NCBI GenBank assembly: GCA_964495825.1
Contig: CAZBWI010000020.1
Coordinates: forward strand, 1-6,721
Length of the DNA: 6,721 bases
Source: CAJBLF01 sp964495825
GTDB taxonomy: Bacteria > Patescibacteriota > Gracilibacteria > Absconditabacterales > Absconditicoccaceae
Reading direction: 5' to 3'
Part shown: one piece after another, positions 1-6,414 of the stretch
Layout: each line of letters begins with the position of its first letter
How positions within the stretch are numbered: position 1 is the first letter of the stretch
Notes under the pieces: model-generated
Databases searched by the model: none
The model's input: the letters and a program-made list of their open reading frames with translations, nothing else
What the model was told of the DNA's origin: nothing
Position numbers and translations under genes: made by a program

Positions 1-1149
1 AAATATCTTTTATTATTTTTTAGTATTTTTATTTTATGACTTAGTGGATGTTCTCTTACATCCGACAAAACGCCTGCTACACTAGCAATTTCTTATACAG
101 GATATATATATCCTAACAAAGAATTTATTGTATACCCTGAATTGGAAAATAAACAGACCTATAACAATCAATCAGAATGATTTATCGTTCCTCTGACAGG
201 AAAGTTTTCCCAAAATATTCAGATAGGACAAAACATATCCATAAAAAACACTACATTAACCTATAGTTGATTTTTTTCTCTCTCACTACCATATACTTTT
301 GATGAATGGGAATATAGCACTTGATTAAAAATAGAATCATTACTTCTTTTTAGTAAAAAGAATAGTATAAGTATATATATAAATAATGGCTCTTTTTCTA
401 CTGAGCGGGGAGATGAAAAAACCAAATGCGAAGATACTATATGAGAATTTATCAGTAGCACATCAAAAACAATCAATGGGAAAACATTGTATATCAATAC
501 CATTAGATATCCCGAATCCTCTTTTCCATCCAAAAATATTTGTTTTATACATGATGGTCTTACTTATACGATATCTTCTTCTGACAACAATTTTATCACA
601 AAAATCATACCTTCATTCGTCTTTTTTCCACAAAAAACGCCTCAAAAACAATCAGAGAACACATGACAACATGCTTTGATTCCACAAACAACCTGAATAT
701 ATAGCAACATGATTGTTTCATGAAATACTTTTGTATACAAAAATCTGTTCAGTATAGCTATTCCTGAACGCTTACAATTTTGGCAAATAGCTCGTCCATC
801 TATGTATACTGTTGATCTCTATCTTACTGATAAGTTATTCAATGGTTTTCAAATGGATGATATTAGTTTTCTTCATGTAATTGCTACTCCTATTTCTTCT
901 AGAAAAGAACCAACTGAACTTCAAACATGTTTAGCTCTTCAAAACAATTACGAACCAAACAGATCTGATATACATACTGGAAAACACACTACCTACTATA
1001 CGTACGGCAGTTATGACGTTTTTTGATATCTTTGGAAACAATGAAATATCTGTTTTTTTGATGATCGTTTTGTCTACAACATTAATGTAAGATTATCTAC
1101 AATACCTGATGTTTTGAATATTATCAATTCTTTCACTTTCCTTGACTAA
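1..1149 (+). CDS. Lipoprotein of unknown function, 5' end cut by the window edge (UGA read as Gly)
   Basis: Frame 1 is open from the first base to TAA at 1147-1149 if TGA is glycine, giving 382 visible residues. It starts KYLLLFFSIFILGLSGC: a hydrophobic stretch and a lipobox (LSGC) with the lipidated Cys at visible residue 17, so only about two to four residues (Met plus perhaps Lys) are missing. The product should be exported, lipidated and anchored on the outer face of the membrane. Ten in-frame TGA codons (37, 178, 268, 322, 442, 664, 694, 721, 1024, 1042) supply 10 of 21 glycines. The first lies inside the signal peptide, so a standard-code host would make only a stub. The mature part is rich in Ser, Thr, Asn and aromatic residues and has four further Cys. 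I recognise no domain. One CGG (406-408) may encode Trp. The next gene starts 6 nt downstream, suggesting an operon. The reading frame is well supported; the function is unknown. Confidence 0.86.
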
Positions 1150-1155
1150 AAAATC

Positions 1156-1923
1156 ATGAAGCACCTGATTTTTCTCTCTTTGTTCTGATTCCTATTTCTT
1201 GCAGGATGTAGAAACACGCTTAAAACTACCAATCCTGTACCACAAAAAAACGTTTCGTTTGAAACTGCGCTACCACCTGATACCTGATCATATCCTAACC
1301 CTGGTATTACTATTCACATAGGAACAGGGTTGCTTGTAAAATGATTGAATGGAGATGACAAGCCGGAAAAAAAATACAAATGGACAAAATTTAAGGATCC
1401 ATACGATGGCCAAGAATATTTACAGACTATCATCACCTGATATCTCTATACCTACACCTACGAAGACTTATGAATCAAACTAACCACTTCAGCGCTGTAT
1501 GATCCGTATTTTTTCAACAAAACCCATGAACGCATATATGGAAGATACCAAAATATGATTTACCATACAAGATGAGGAAACACATGGCGAGGGGATTATA
1601 TTGCCGTATTTGAAAAACATCCTCAAACATCATTAGCTCAAGAGATAGAAACACATCATTTGGGTGCGGGATGTAAAATTGAGACTGGGATATTTGATGA
1701 AAAAACTACTTATTACGAATCAATGATTGGCTTCGATGTTGTCTACATTGAAGATAAAGATTGGCAAACCACCTGTACGTACGATACACAATTCCCGCAA
1801 CGTAAAATGCCTTTGGTATTTGTTATGCATCCAAAAAACCCAAACAAATACTACAAAATAGCAACTTCTGACTGATGTGCTCCTGGACCTTGCAGTATTT
1901 TTGGCAAGATAGAATTTTTCTAA
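1156..1923 (+). CDS. Lipoprotein of unknown function with a Cys-rich C-terminus (UGA read as Gly)
   Basis: ATG at 1156 opens a 255-residue frame ending in TAA at 1921-1923. The start is chosen because MKHLIFLSLFGFLFLAGC is a complete lipoprotein signal peptide with lipobox LAGC and lipidated Cys18. The protein should be exported and membrane-anchored. Seven TGA codons (1186, 1285, 1342, 1438, 1471, 1573, 1873) supply 7 of 22 glycines, one of them in the signal peptide core. The mature part is rich in Tyr, Thr and Lys. Its C-terminal half has four Cys, including the end motif DGCAPGPC, that could form disulfides outside the cell. The CGA at 1588-1590, just after a TGG, may be a second Trp. It follows the preceding lipoprotein gene by 6 nt in the same frame, so co-transcription is likely; no Shine-Dalgarno sequence precedes it. 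I recognise no family. The pairing suggests two parts of one envelope function, but that is inference. Confidence 0.88.
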
Positions 1924-1939
1924 ATTACTCCATACAAAT

Positions 1940-1952
1940 TATTTTACTCCAT
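1940..1952. repeat. Left copy of a 13-nt direct repeat flanking the nuclease module
   Basis: TATTTTACTCCAT occurs here and again at 2663-2675, where it begins on the base right after the stop codon of the DUF559 remnant. The two copies bracket the GIY-YIG gene, its palindromes and the DUF559 fragment. They could be a target-site duplication or a recombination scar. Against this, the shorter motif TTACTCC also occurs at 1924-1933 and near 2699, so it may belong to a dispersed repeat family. No gene is seen between 1924 and 2075. Confidence 0.5.
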
Positions 1953-2001
1953 CCGATAATTTTCTCATCTCGACCGCATTTCGACAATCTCACCGTCTCG
2001 G

Positions 2002-2040
2002 CCTCATTCCGGCGTCAAGAAATTGCAGCCGGAATCCATA
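2002..2040 (+). repeat. Left palindromic end repeat of the GIY-YIG module
   Basis: This stretch contains ATTCCGGC (2006-2013) and GCCGGAAT (2028-2035), an 8-bp stem with a 14-nt loop. The unit reads CCTCATTCCGGC, variable loop, GCCGGAATCCATA. The same 12-nt and 13-nt arms recur exactly, in inverted orientation, at 2391-2428 beyond the GIY-YIG gene, with an unrelated 13-nt loop. Conserved arms with a free loop suggest the folded hairpin is what matters. This resembles REP-like or terminal hairpins of small mobile elements. The assignment is by structure only. Confidence 0.8.
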
Positions 2041-2075
2041 ACAAATAATGCTTTATCACCTATGGTAAAACATCC

Positions 2076-2360
2076 ATGGAATCTTTTGTCTATATCTTGG
2101 CAAGCAGAAAAAATGGTACGCTGTATACAGGAGTCACCAAATATCTATGAAGAAGGATCTGGCAGCACAATGAATGAATATACGAGTGATTCACTAAGCA
2201 ATATGGAGTGAAAATGTTGGTTTACTATGAAAAATATTCCTTACTTTTGGATGCTATAGCAAGAGAGAAACAATTAAAGAAACGAAAAAGGGAGTGGAAA
2301 ATTCGTCTCATTGAACAGCAAAATCCAGAACGAAAAAATTTATATCATGATACAGAATAA
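2076..2360 (+). CDS. Small single-domain GIY-YIG endonuclease (UGA=Gly, CGA=Trp)
   Basis: ATG at 2076 is the first start after an in-frame TAA at 2046; the frame runs to TAA at 2358-2360, 94 residues, the usual size for the stand-alone GIY-YIG family (COG2827 type). VYIL (Tyr6) is the GIY position and LYTGVT (Tyr17-Gly19) the YIG position. RRIWQH carries the conserved Arg, EGFTKQYGVK and LVYYE follow, and REKQLKK contains Glu64, placed like the family's metal-binding acid. Family members are metal-dependent DNA nucleases; the role of the small stand-alone ones is unclear, and several are mobile. Three glycines (25, 34, 38) are TGA, including the conserved Gly of EGFT. Residues 70 and 86 are CGA exactly where relatives have Trp (KKWKREW and NPEW). 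The gene sits inside mirror-image palindromic repeats with no visible ribosome binding site. It looks intact, although the standard code hides it completely. Confidence 0.92.
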
Positions 2361-2390
2361 CGCATTCCGGCAGGTAAAGTAGTTATTGAG

Positions 2391-2428
2391 TATGGATTCC
2401 GGCCGCAAACCGGGGCGCCGGAATGAGG
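2391..2428 (-). repeat. Right palindromic end repeat of the GIY-YIG module (inverted copy)
   Basis: TATGGATTCCGGC (2391-2403), a 13-nt loop, then GCCGGAATGAGG (2417-2428) is the reverse complement of the left repeat in both arms. Within the unit the arms form an 8-bp ATTCCGGC/GCCGGAAT stem. An extra lone ATTCCGGC stands at 2364-2371, just after the nuclease stop codon. With the left copy, the unit spans 2002-2428, about 427 bp, with the GIY-YIG gene as its only cargo. Confidence 0.8.
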
Positions 2429-2450
2429 TACATGAGTGGGGGCGCCGGAA
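2412..2450 (+). repeat. 12-nt direct repeat at the junction to the DUF559 fragment
   Basis: GGGGCGCCGGAA is present at 2412-2423 and 2439-2450, 27 nt apart. The first copy overlaps the right palindromic repeat. The second lies 12 nt before the open frame of the DUF559 remnant, at about the place where that gene's N-terminal half is missing. A partial repeat copy may mark the breakpoint of an insertion or deletion. Confidence 0.65.
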
Positions 2451-2461
2451 GAATAAGATAA

Positions 2462-2662
2462 TGATATTCAAATCATCCTGCAAAGCTTATCATAGAAATC
2501 GACGGTCCTATCCACAATAAAAAAGAAAATAAAGAGTATGATAAACTAAGAGAGTATCTACTTCAAGAATGCGGATATAAAATCATAAGATTCACAAATA
2601 AAATGGTAGAGTCTGATGTCTCAGGCGTATTAAAAAACATTAAAAGGAATATTGTCTCTTAG
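2462..2662 (+). pseudogene. DUF559 nuclease remnant, N-terminal half missing
   Basis: From about 2477 to TAG at 2660-2662 the frame encodes the C-terminal half of a DUF559 (Vsr-like / restriction endonuclease-like fold) protein. KLIIEIDGPIH holds the acidic residue and downstream His of the catalytic core, then come KEYDKLREYLLQECGYKIIRF and TNKMVESDVSGVLKNI, matching the family's usual ending (YD..R..YL..LG..V.RF.N.EV....GVL..I). Family proteins are about 110-130 residues; the N-terminal part with the LR...T.AE..LW helix and the KFRRQ strand is absent. In-frame TAA at 2459-2461 closes the frame upstream, and no ATG precedes the conserved part. The break coincides with the GGCGCCGGAA repeats. 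It is probably non-functional. A frame-shifted or unusually started protein is possible but would still lack half the fold. Confidence 0.78.
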
Positions 2663-2675
2663 TATTTTACTCCAT
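2663..2675. repeat. Right copy of the 13-nt direct repeat flanking the nuclease module
   Basis: TATTTTACTCCAT is identical to 1940-1952. It starts directly after the TAG stop of the DUF559 remnant and is followed by the hairpin cluster, which repeats the related motifs ATTACTCC and GGAGTAAT. Confidence 0.5.
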
Positions 2676-2698
2676 TCACCTATCCCTTCCTCTCTTCT

Positions 2699-2781
2699 AT
2701 TACTCCTCCTTACCCCTCTGAAACAGAGGGGAGTAATCACCCTCTCTATTTTAGAGAGGGCCGGGGAGAGTAAAACAGAGG
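2699..2781. repeat. Cluster of tight palindromes between convergent genes
   Basis: Two perfect hairpins stand side by side: CCCCTCTG/CAGAGGGG with an AAA loop (2713-2731) and CCCTCTCTA/TAGAGAGGG with a TTT loop (2740-2760). The first is framed by ATTACT (2699-2704) and AGTAAT (2732-2737), which extend its stem past an 8-nt bulge. A further half copy, ACAGAGGG, lies at 2775-2782. The arms share the CCTCT theme, so this looks like a degenerate palindromic repeat family rather than a single terminator. Neither hairpin is followed by a T run. It contains no gene. Confidence 0.7.
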
Positions 2782-2793
2782 GATTTGCCTACA

Positions 2794-2850
2794 AAAAAAA
2801 CCCTCAGCTCGCCCCGTAGTACTACGGGGCCAAAAGCCAAGGGTTTTTTT
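2794..2850. terminator. Bidirectional intrinsic terminator between convergent units
   Basis: AAAAAAACCCT (2794-2804) pairs with AGGGTTTTTTT (2840-2850), enclosing GCT/AGC and the perfect 20-nt palindrome GCCCCGTAGTACTACGGGGC (2811-2830). A GC-rich stem with A runs on one side and T runs on the other can stop transcription from both directions. It serves the surface protein gene ending at 2899 on the - strand and any transcript coming from the lipoprotein and nuclease side. Confidence 0.88.
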
Positions 2851-2854
2851 CATT

Positions 2855-2870
2855 TTCCGCGAGAGCGGAA
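2855..2870. other. Small hairpin just after the surface protein gene
   Basis: TTCCGC (2855-2860) and GCGGAA (2865-2870) form a 6-bp stem; the loop is GAGA on the + strand and TCTC on the - strand. It is about 28 nt past the stop of the surface protein gene, before the main terminator. In the - strand transcript it is followed by AAAATGAAAAAAA rather than a T run, so it is more likely an RNA-end stabiliser than a terminator. Confidence 0.55.
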
Positions 2871-2898
2871 GTATATGATAGTAACAATTACTTGTTAA

Positions 2899-5800
2899 CT
2901 ATTTTGTTGATGTGAATGGTAATGCACCAACATTATTGTAAGTAGCACCAGCCAATCCTAGGAAGTATGCATTAGTCAATGATACATTCCGATCTGTAGT
3001 ATAAGATGAAGGATTAACTACTGCACCATCTATTACAACAATGTAATTTACTGTGCTATTAGCATCGATAACATTGTTTGCGTTCAAAGCAATTATACCT
3101 CCAGTATATGCACCTGTACCAGCAATATTAGCAGAAGCTATAGAGTCCTTGTAGACGATCAACGTCATAGGTCCTGTATAACCAGCTAATGTATTGTTGA
3201 ATGCAAGACCAGTAAGAGTTACGCTTGTTTTTCCTGCAGCTGTAGCTGTAAACTTCAAAGCACTTGTAGTAAGTGACTTGTTTGGATTAGAAGCCATAGC
3301 CAATGTTACAGTGTTTTCTGATATAGCATGAGATCTTCCTGCTACATTAGCTCCACCAATAGCAAGAGTAGTACCATTTGATCCCTTAATATTTGTTCAA
3401 GCAGTTAATACATTAAGGAATACTGGTCCACCATTTGTACTGCTATTTACGTCAGCTACAACATAGTAATTAGCTGAAGTATCTTTTGCGACAACTGGTG
3501 CATTGTTGATTTGAGAGAAGACAACACCTGTTGTTCCATTAACTGTAGTTGCTGTAGCAATTACATCTCCAGATTCGTTAGTAATCTTGAAGTTGCTTAA
3601 TCCAGCAACAGATCCTGTCAATGCTACGTCATACAATCTTACACCGTCATTAGATGCGCTGAGTTTGAATGCAACGATCTTTTGAGCAGTAGATGGAGAA
3701 AGTAACAATGTAGATAATGGATTATTATTGCTTGCAGCTAATGTTCCTGCAGCTGTAGCTATAGTGAATGTAGCTCCTGCTGGTAAAGCAGATGGAGTTA
3801 CAGAAGCAGATGTCAAAGTATCATAAGCATTCATGCTATTTAATGTTACCTTGAATGTTCCTGTACTAAATGCTTCTGAGAAGTTAGCCTTAACTACAAA
3901 GTCTAATGGAGTAGATGTAGTAATCTTCTTGCTGAAACCATCAAAAGTAACTGATGTTGTAGATACTGTCTTTGATTGAACAGCAGTTCCATCAATATAT
4001 AATGTCAAGTAAGCATTATTAAGGAATCCTGTAGTGTATCCAGAAAGATCAACCTTGAAGTTGCTTACTGTTACACCATTTCCTTGAGGTGATGATAAGC
4101 TTACACCATAAACAGTAACACCATTAGTTCCTGCAGCTATTGTAGTATCACCAAGAGCATCGTTTCTAGTAACAACCAATGAAGATGCTTGAGAGGTTAC
4201 AGATACTCCAGCAATATTTCCAATAGATGTAGATACTGTATATCCATTTGAAACATATTCTTTTACGCGGAATGAACTAAGAACCAAGTCTTGGAACTTA
4301 ATAGTTCTAGCAGGAGCAGTATCTTTCAATTTAGCATACATCTTTACAGTAGCAGTTCCATTTACAGTTGCTGATCCTAAGAATATAGCTCCTGTATCTG
4401 CAGCTGAAGGGCTGTAAGAGAATATTGAATTACCTACTTGAAGATATACTGTACTGAACATTGCATCCATTCCTGTAATTTGAGTAGAAGATGTTGATAA
4501 GTATACTGTAGGATCTTCTAATGTGATAGCAGATTTAGTAGTGATTGTTCCTTTCATCAATACGATATCGCTTCCAGCTGAATAATTCATTGATAATGGA
4601 ACATTAACATCTCTTGCAAATGAGATATCGCTTCCTTGTATTGTATTTGTATATAATACAGGAGTTCCAGAGATAGGACATCTAAAGTCTGTTGTCTTTT
4701 CTACAGCATTCATATCAGAAGTATTTCTCAACTCAAATTGATATGTATCGCTAGAAGTCTCTACATTATTTACAATAGCCTTGATGTAGTAAGTAGCTGA
4801 AGTGGCATTTTTAATAGTATCGCCAACAGTAAAGGTAATTTCTCTACCATTTACAACTGGGTTTGAAGCTACAACAGCACCATTTCTTTCAAGAATGATA
4901 TTGTCAAGATTTGAGAGGCTAGCATTGCCATCCTGTCTCAAAGTGATGCTCTTGAAAACAACATCTCTAGTTTCTGAACCAGTGTAATTAGTGTTGTCTA
5001 CCTTGAAAGCACCCAATTCCATTCCGTTGTCAGTAACATTAGCTGTTCCTGTTGCAGATGCAGCGCTTACCGTCAAACTAGCTACTGTATAATCAGCTGT
5101 TCTCAAAGAAGGAGTTGTAAATCCTCAGTTGACAGTTTTAGCTGTAGTTCCAAAGCTATCAGAAGCAAATTGGAAATCATTACCTGCGCTTGTGCTCAAA
5201 TCTACATAAAGATCTAATGTTTCTGTTGCATTAGCCTTTACGACATAAGTTGGAGCAAAAGAGATAATAGCTGTTCCATCAGAAGTGAATGCAGCTTTTC
5301 CTGAAATTCTGATTCCGCCCTTTTCAAACCGAACTCTTGTAGAAGGTGGTATGCTTGCCAATCCTACTTTTTTAAGAGTAACTGTCTTCAATGTAACATC
5401 GCTTGAATTTGCTTTGAAGTCTACTGATGCAAACTTGATGATTCCAACCTTAGGAACTTGTGTTCCGTTAGCGAGAGAATCAGAATTCAATGATACATTC
5501 AAAGTACCAGCCTTAGTTTCAGTTGGAGTTGTTACACATTCAGCTGGACAAGTATCCAAACCTAATGAACAAGAAAGAATGTTTTCTGGTGTTTCACAAA
5601 TAGCTGGAGTTGTTGCTCCTGCTGCTCTCTGCATCATAAGCATAACATATCCTCTTACTTCGTTCATATTAGGATTGTCAATGTTGTTCATGATACCAGC
5701 ATCCTTAAGAGCGTTCAAGTGATTTACATAGTATGGATCACCTCCATTGTAAGTATCACCATAGAGAGCTCTAGAAAGCACTGTTCCAAATTGTGCTCTT

Positions 5801-6180
5801 GTTACAACACCATTTGGATTGAATGCAGAGATACCAACACCCATCAAACCGAGCTGGCAAGCTTCCTTGATATATCCTTGAAGCTCTTCAGATTGATTAG
5901 CGATGTCAGTAAATTCGCATGTCAATGAAGTATCAGGAGTCTTTCCCAAAACTTCCTTTGCATAATTAACCATCATCTTTGCCATGTGAGATCTGATAAG
6001 ATTTCCATACATGTTAGCAGAATCGATGGTTGGTTGAGTAGTTATTCCGATAGAATATGCATAATCATATGCACCTTCCAATTCATCACTGTACGTAGCA
6101 CCGAGAACGGTTGTAGGTACAGTTGTTCCTAAGAAAGCTACGATAGCTAAGATAGAGAACAATTTTTTAAAATTTTTCAT
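2899..6180 (-). CDS. Secreted S-layer-like surface protein: SLH-like repeats plus about six beta-sandwich units
   Basis: One 1093-residue protein, ATG at 6178-6180 to TAG at 2899-2901; TGA at 5125-5127 and 3397-3399 are Gly352 and Gly928, which the standard code reads as stops. The ATG is chosen because MKNFKKLF opens a signal peptide, cleaved near residue 27-28. Residues 30-188 look like three SLH repeats; the clearest is FNPNGVVTRAQFGTVLSRAL (119-138), with HLNALKDAG at 154-162. SLH domains usually bind cell-wall polysaccharide. A hinge with four Cys (195, 204, 211, 215) follows. Then come about six Ser/Thr/Asn-rich, Ig-like beta-sandwich units of 110-150 residues (near 223, 360, 505, 660, 800, 930). 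It is probably the S-layer or main surface protein. Only 2 of 90 glycines are UGA and there is no TGG; CGG at residues 284 and 1064 is probably Trp. It has a structured leader and a strong terminator. Family identity is inferred from architecture. Confidence 0.9.
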
Positions 6181-6216
6181 GTGTGCAATTAAAATACAAT
6201 GTAAAAGATTTTTGTT

Positions 6217-6328
6217 TTGGCTCACAGCCAATCCCTCACACTAATGCGAGGTACTCATCTCACAGATGAGCCGATGTGATACCGTCTGCTTACAGCAAAA
6301 CGGAAGAAGGTTCCGTGTCTCCACACGG
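6217..6328 (-). promoter_or_regulatory. Structured 5' leader RNA with five consecutive hairpins
   Basis: In transcript (- strand) order: CCGTGT-GGAG-ACACGG (6328-6313); a 22-nt hairpin with outer CCGTTT/AGACGG and inner GCT/AGC arms (6303-6282); CTCATCT-GTG-AGATGAG (6270-6254); CCTCGCA-TTAG-TGTGAGG (6251-6234); TTGGCT-GTG-AGCCAA (6231-6217). The second and fourth stems need U-G pairs that exist only in the - strand RNA, so the structure belongs to the transcript of the surface protein gene, whose ATG is about 37 nt further on. Long structured leaders are known to stabilise S-layer mRNAs in other bacteria. It matches no riboswitch class I know. The stems are seen directly; transcription and function are inferred. 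Confidence 0.72.
6300..6316 (-). promoter_or_regulatory. Alternative stem competing with leader hairpins 1 and 2
   Basis: ACGGAA and TTCCGT form a perfect 6-bp stem with a 5-nt loop. The arms take the 3' strand of hairpin 1 and the 5' strand of hairpin 2, so this stem cannot coexist with either. Mutually exclusive folds near the start of a leader could act as a switch, or could be a by-product of the repeated CCGT motif. Confidence 0.45.
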
Positions 6329-6340
6329 TAACTTTGTTGT

Positions 6341-6368
6341 ACATTAACTATTAGAAAGACAAATACAA
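6341..6368 (-). promoter_or_regulatory. Tentative sigma-70-like promoter of the surface protein gene
   Basis: On the - strand TTGTAT (6368-6363) and TAATGT (6346-6341) are 16 nt apart and would start transcription near 6333-6336, just before the first leader hairpin. An overlapping pair, TTGTCT (6373-6368) and TAGTTA (6350-6345), has a 17-nt spacer. Neither is close to consensus, so the exact boxes are uncertain. Confidence 0.35.
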
Positions 6369-6373
6369 GACAA

Positions 6374-6414
6374 TTTTGGACAGTTGTTTACGTATAGCTA
6401 AAGCTAATCCAAAA
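6374..6414. repeat. Nested inverted repeat upstream of the tentative promoter
   Basis: TTTTGGA (6374-6380) and TCCAAAA (6408-6414) are inverted repeats enclosing TAGCT (6395-6399) and AGCTA (6402-6406). The dyad lies just upstream of the tentative -35 boxes of the - strand gene. It could be an operator-like site, or a further leader stem if transcription starts further upstream. Confidence 0.45.

Noticed and set aside
386..679. 97-codon + strand frame inside the first lipoprotein gene
   Set aside because: It is an out-of-phase shadow. The overlapping frame with UGA as Gly is open over 1149 nt and has a lipobox, and this one has no recognisable features.
2023..2211. 62-codon + strand frame over the GIY-YIG gene
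   Set aside because: It is in a different phase from the nuclease, which has clear family motifs through the same bases.
2699..2850. CRISPR array
   Set aside because: The repeats are palindromic units of different sequence, with no regularly spaced identical repeats and no unique spacers.
3397..5127. Surface protein as three separate genes or a degenerated gene
   Set aside because: The only interruptions are two TGA codons in one continuous frame, both at positions suited to Gly, and the same codon is read through in every other gene here.
5285..5722. 145-codon + strand frame opposite the surface protein gene
   Set aside because: It is an antisense shadow of a real coding region with biased codon use. 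It has no signal, motif or neighbours on that strand.
6181..6231. N-terminal extension of the surface protein from a TTG at 6229-6231
   Set aside because: It would add 17 residues before a complete signal peptide and would start inside the last leader hairpin. ATG at 6178-6180 fits secretion far better.
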